Below, piece after piece: positions 61,013 through 64,000 of a stretch of DNA of 64,000 nucleotides. The stretch lies in contig CAXTAO010000001.1 of assembly GCA_964242625.1 (NCBI GenBank), forward strand, positions 186,001 through 250,000, in the 5' to 3' direction. The notes beneath the pieces are model-generated. The model searched no databases. It was not told where the DNA came from and saw nothing but the letters and a program-made list of their open reading frames with translations. How positions within the stretch are numbered: the first letter of the stretch is position 1; every line of letters starts with the position of its first letter. The stretch is from JASLDZ01 sp964242625. Lineage in GTDB: Bacteria; Pseudomonadota; Alphaproteobacteria; Caulobacterales; Caulobacteraceae. The position numbers were made by a program, and so were the translations under genes.

Positions 61013-62296
61013 TTGCCGCAGGTCAACATCCTGTCAACCCGGCTCCAGGCGGAGCCGGGGCGGGTGGTCATACGTCCATTCCAAATCGAGGCGCCCGGCC
61101 CTGAGCCCCGGAGCTTTTCGCGCGCGCGCCGAATCGTGAACTCGGTGATGGCGATGGACATGCGGACCTGCCAGTCCGAACTGGCGCTCGTGAACAAGGA
61201 TTTCGGCCGCCGCCACTGGCAAACCCGCGCCGTATACCTCGACCGCTTCCAGCAGGTGCAGCGCGACCTCGGCCTCGCCGACGATATCCGGTGGGAGAAG
61301 AAGGAGCTGATCGGCGCCTACTTCTGCCAGGAATACTCCTATACGTCCGCCGCGCTAATGAATCCCTCGGTCGTGCCGCATCCCGACCAGTCGGGGCTGC
61401 ACGACGGCGCGGTGCGTATCGTCATGTCCATGCGCTGCGTGGGCGAGGGTCACATCTCGACCATCGCCTTTCGCGAGGGCATCGTCCGCGCCGACGGCTA
61501 TTTCGACCTCATGCCCCAGCCGCCGTTCTCGATCTCAGCGCGACCGATCGAGGGTCCGACCGCGGAGAATCATGGCTCGACCGTGATCACCCGCTTCGAG
61601 GAGACATCGGTCTCCGGCACGGTGATCTTCCCGGTCACCGAACAGCAGCGTAACGGGCTGGAGGACCTGCGGCTCGTCAAATTGGAAGACGACGAGGAGG
61701 GGGCGCTCTACTGCGGCACCTACACCGCCTACAGCGGCCACAACATCGCATCCGAGCTTCTGTTCACGCGCGATTTTCGGACTTTCCGCTTGCAGCCGAT
61801 CACGGGTGCGGCGTCGGTGAACAAGGGCATGGCGCTCTTCCCGCGCCGGGTGGGCGACGGCTACGCCATGATCGGCCGTCAGGACGGCGAGAACATCTTC
61901 TTCCTGCGCTCGGACGACATGCTCAGCTGGAACGGCGGCGAGCTCCTGATCACCCCGCATTTCCCGTGGGAGCTCGTGCAGATGGGCAACTGCGGCTCGC
62001 CAATCGAGATCGACGAGGGCTGGCTCCTCCTCACCCACGGCGTGGGGGCCATGCGACGCTACGCGATCGGTGCGGCGCTCCTCGACAAGGACGATCCGCG
62101 CAAGGTGCTGGCGCGCACGCCCCAACCCCTGATCTCGCCCTCCGACGAGTACCGCGAGGGCTATGTGCCGAACGTGGTCTACACCTGCGGGGCGATGGCG
62201 CTGGGGCGGCGGCTCTTCATGCCGTTCGGGGTGGCCGACAGCTCGGTCGGCTTCGCCTGGCTCGATATCGACGAACTCGTGCGCGAGATGGACTGA
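61013..62296 (+). CDS. Glycoside hydrolase family 130 (beta-mannoside phosphorylase family)
   Basis: GH130 enzymes are mostly phosphorylases that split beta-mannosides (for example mannosyl-glucose or beta-1,2-mannobiose) with phosphate to give mannose-1-phosphate; some are hydrolases. The 427-residue sequence shows family order: VNILSTRLQAEPGRVVIRPF at the start, QEYSYTSAALMNPSVVPHPD, the catalytic-Asp region NGLEDLRLVKLED (about 215), FLRSDDMLSWNGGELL, GNCGSPIEIDEGWLLLTHGV and YVPNVVYTCGAM. The TTG start at 61013 with GGAG eight bases before gives the expected N-terminus. Mannose-1-phosphate produced here would be the substrate of ManC, encoded four bases downstream. Confidence 0.88.
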   Translation: MPQVNILSTRLQAEPGRVVIRPFQIEAPGPEPRSFSRARRIVNSVMAMDMRTCQSELALVNKDFGRRHWQTRAVYLDRFQQVQRDLGLADDIRWEKKELIGAYFCQEYSYTSAALMNPSVVPHPDQSGLHDGAVRIVMSMRCVGEGHISTIAFREGIVRADGYFDLMPQPPFSISARPIEGPTAENHGSTVITRFEETSVSGTVIFPVTEQQRNGLEDLRLVKLEDDEEGALYCGTYTAYSGHNIASELLFTRDFRTFRLQPITGAASVNKGMALFPRRVGDGYAMIGRQDGENIFFLRSDDMLSWNGGELLITPHFPWELVQMGNCGSPIEIDEGWLLLTHGVGAMRRYAIGAALLDKDDPRKVLARTPQPLISPSDEYREGYVPNVVYTCGAMALGRRLFMPFGVADSSVGFAWLDIDELVREMD

Positions 62297-62300
62297 CCTC

Positions 62301-63740
62301 ATGGCCGAAGGCGTGATCCACCCGGTGCTCCTGTCCGGCGGGTCGGGCTCGCGGCTATGGCCGCTCTCGCGCGAGAGCTTCCCCAAACAGCTCCTGCCGT
62401 TGGCCGGCCCGCAGACCATGCTGCAGGAGACCGCCTCGCGCGTGCTGGGCCGTGCGGGCTTCGCTCCGCTAACCGTGATCGCCAACGCCGACCACCGTTT
62501 CATCATCGCCGAGCAGCTGCGCGAGATCGGCGTGACCGACGCCGTGGTCGTGCTCGAGCCGCTCGCGCGCAACACGGCCTTCGCGGCGGCTGTGGCGGCG
62601 CTGACGGTCGCCGCCCGCGACCCAGACGGCGTGATGCTGCTCATGCCGGCCGACCACGTGATCCGCCGTCCGGATGACTTCCTCGCCGCCGTGCGCCGTG
62701 CGCTGCCCGCCGCGCAGGGCGGAGCGATGGCGCTGTTCGGGATCACGCCCTCCGCGCCGGCGACGGGCTACGGCTACATCGAGACGGGCGAACCCCTGCC
62801 CGACCATCCGGAGGTGATGGGCGTCGCGCGCTTCGTCGAGAAGCCCGACGCAGCCACGGCCGAGCGCCTCGTCGCCAGCGGCCGCCACCTGTGGAACAGC
62901 GGCATCTTCCTCCTGCCCGCCCGCGCCTTCCTCGACGAACTCGGCGCGCTCGCCCCCACGATCCTCGCGGCGGCCGAGGACGCGCTGGGCCGCGCCACCC
63001 GCGACCTCGACTTCCTGCGCCTGGACGAGGCGAGCGCGGCGCGCTCGCCGTCGGAGGCGATCGACACGGCGGTGATGGAGAAGACGCGCCGGGCCGCCGT
63101 CGTGCCCGTCGACGCAGGCTGGACCGACGTGGGCGCCTGGGGCGCGCTGTGGGAGCTCGACGCGGAAGGAGAGGAGGACGGGAACGTCGTCCGCGGCCCC
63201 GTGCGCGCGCAGTCGACCCGCAACTCCTACCTGCGCTCGGACGGGCCGCTCGTCGCCGCGATCGGGGTCGAGGACCTCGTCGTGGTCGCCACGCCCGATG
63301 TCGTCCTAGTCGCCGATCGTCGCGCCGACCAGGACGTCAAGAAGATGGTGGAGCGGCTGCGGGCGGAAGGCCTGCCGCTGGCGACGCAGTCGCGACGGGT
63401 GCACCGGCCTTGGGGCTGGTACGAGACGCTGAACTCGGGCGAGCGCTTCCAGGTCAAAACGCTGATGATGCGCCCTGGGCGGCGCATGTCGCTGCATAAG
63501 CACTTCCACCGCTCGGAACACATTGTGGTCGCCGCCGGCACCGCGCTCGTGACGCTGGACGGGCAGGAGCACCTGCTGCGCGAGACCGACTCGCTGTTCC
63601 TCCCGTTGGGCTCGATCCACCGCATCGCCAATCCCGGCAAGGTGCCGCTTGGCGTGATCGAAGTGCAGTCGGGCGGCTATCTCGGCGAGGACGACATCGT
63701 GCGCTACGAGGACGACTACGCGCGGATCGGAGCCGGCTGA
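62301..63740 (+). CDS. manC: Mannose-1-phosphate guanylyltransferase / mannose-6-phosphate isomerase
   Basis: Makes GDP-mannose from mannose-1-phosphate and GTP; the bifunctional form also interconverts mannose-6-phosphate and fructose-6-phosphate. 479 residues. The nucleotidyltransferase signature LLSGGSGSRLWPLSRESFPK is at residues 10-29, then EPLARNTAFAAAVAAL, MPADHVI, GYGYIETGEP, ARFVEKPD and WNSGIFLLPA. The C-terminal cupin (isomerase) domain has RPWGWYETLNSGERFQVKTL, then MSLHKHFHRSEHIVV with metal-binding His, and LGSIHRIANPGKVPLGVIEV. ATG62301 follows the GH130 stop by four bases. Confidence 0.96.
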   Translation: MAEGVIHPVLLSGGSGSRLWPLSRESFPKQLLPLAGPQTMLQETASRVLGRAGFAPLTVIANADHRFIIAEQLREIGVTDAVVVLEPLARNTAFAAAVAALTVAARDPDGVMLLMPADHVIRRPDDFLAAVRRALPAAQGGAMALFGITPSAPATGYGYIETGEPLPDHPEVMGVARFVEKPDAATAERLVASGRHLWNSGIFLLPARAFLDELGALAPTILAAAEDALGRATRDLDFLRLDEASAARSPSEAIDTAVMEKTRRAAVVPVDAGWTDVGAWGALWELDAEGEEDGNVVRGPVRAQSTRNSYLRSDGPLVAAIGVEDLVVVATPDVVLVADRRADQDVKKMVERLRAEGLPLATQSRRVHRPWGWYETLNSGERFQVKTLMMRPGRRMSLHKHFHRSEHIVVAAGTALVTLDGQEHLLRETDSLFLPLGSIHRIANPGKVPLGVIEVQSGGYLGEDDIVRYEDDYARIGAG

Positions 63741-63747
63741 CGCCCGC

Positions 63748-64000
63748 TCACGCCGCACCCTGGCTCGCGGCGAGGTAGGCGAGCGCCGCCGGGGTGAGCT
63801 CGAAACGGTCGTCGTCCGCGTCCGGCGCGCTCAGGGGCGCCAGCGCGTCGCCCGCGGCGGCGTCGAGAACGCGGAAGATCTCCTCCTCCACCTCGTCCCA
63901 CACCACCGCAACATCGGCCAGGCGCGGCGCCTCGCGCCCGAGCGGGCTGCGGATCACCGGGTCGGCCAGCCGCCGCGCGCTGAGCCGCAGGAGGGTGCGT
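63748..64000 (-). CDS. C-terminal part of an unidentified gene cut by the window edge
   Basis: The minus-strand frame is open from the stop at 63748-63750 to the right edge with no stop, giving at least 83 residues (LRLSARRLADPVIRSPLG, DVAVVWDEVEEEIFRVLDAA, FELTPAALAYLAASQGAA). The gene probably begins beyond 64000; a GTG at 63957 could give a 69-residue protein instead. Acidic and helical; not recognised. Convergent with manC, seven bases away. Confidence 0.45.
   Translation of the reverse strand, partial: RTLLRLSARRLADPVIRSPLGREAPRLADVAVVWDEVEEEIFRVLDAAAGDALAPLSAPDADDDRFELTPAALAYLAASQGAA

Overview
This window is high-GC, densely coded DNA. Its gene content and order point to a member of the Caulobacteraceae (Caulobacter/Phenylobacterium-like alphaproteobacteria). 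The evidence is a flagellar block with flgF-flgG-flgA-flgH diverging from fliL-fliM, a TipN-like polarity protein, a PleC/DivJ-like histidine kinase, a PEPxxWA-CTERM surface protein, an arginine succinyltransferase cassette and a GH47 mannosidase. No species can be named from sequence reading alone. No rRNA, tRNA, IS element, prophage or CRISPR array was seen.

Layout. 0.1-5.4 kb: a formate dehydrogenase alpha subunit whose frame runs through an in-frame TGA, best read as selenocysteine with a hairpin just downstream; a small coupled gene; a Tat-type GH47 alpha-mannosidase. 5.4-10.4 kb: a YbhB/PEBP protein, a BA14K-like lipoprotein, divergent ubiG and lysC, a 404-bp gap with palindromes, a PEPxxWA-CTERM protein and a PAS-LuxR regulator. 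10.4-24.5 kb: a GAF hybrid kinase, mnmH (tRNA selenouridine synthase), glnE, an FAD monooxygenase, a glycosyltransferase, pepN and a PleC/DivJ-type kinase. 24.5-34.4 kb: the flagellar block flgF-flgG-flgA-flgH (minus) and fliL-fliM-DUF6468-motE-TPR (plus), with a consensus sigma-54 promoter in front of flgF. 34.4-39.3 kb: a minus-strand set tipN-like, dgcA, a degenerate C15-like protein and a DUF423 membrane protein. 39.3-43.7 kb: a quinone oxidoreductase, an MHYT/GGDEF/EAL protein with a mutated GGDEF motif, and folD. 43.8-48.9 kb: M20 hydrolase-astA-astD-astB, joined by overlapping stop/start codons. 48.9-58.5 kb: a hybrid kinase, pirin plus an MFS exporter, an M20 dipeptidase, a PilZ-like protein, a two-domain retropepsin-like protease and a DUF885 peptidase. 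58.7-63.7 kb: a GT4/toroid fusion, a GH130 phosphorylase-family enzyme and ManC, forming a mannose-centred cassette. A cut-off gene fills the right edge.

Themes. Selenium is used in two ways: selenocysteine in formate dehydrogenase and selenouridine in tRNA through MnmH. Mannose chemistry recurs in GH47, GH130 and ManC. Signalling is heavy: three histidine kinases, a c-di-GMP phosphodiesterase candidate, a PilZ-like protein and a PAS-LuxR regulator. The most unusual items are the selenocysteine formate dehydrogenase without beta or gamma subunits beside it, the GT4-GH130-ManC cassette, and the PEPxxWA-CTERM gene with a 12-bp palindrome upstream.
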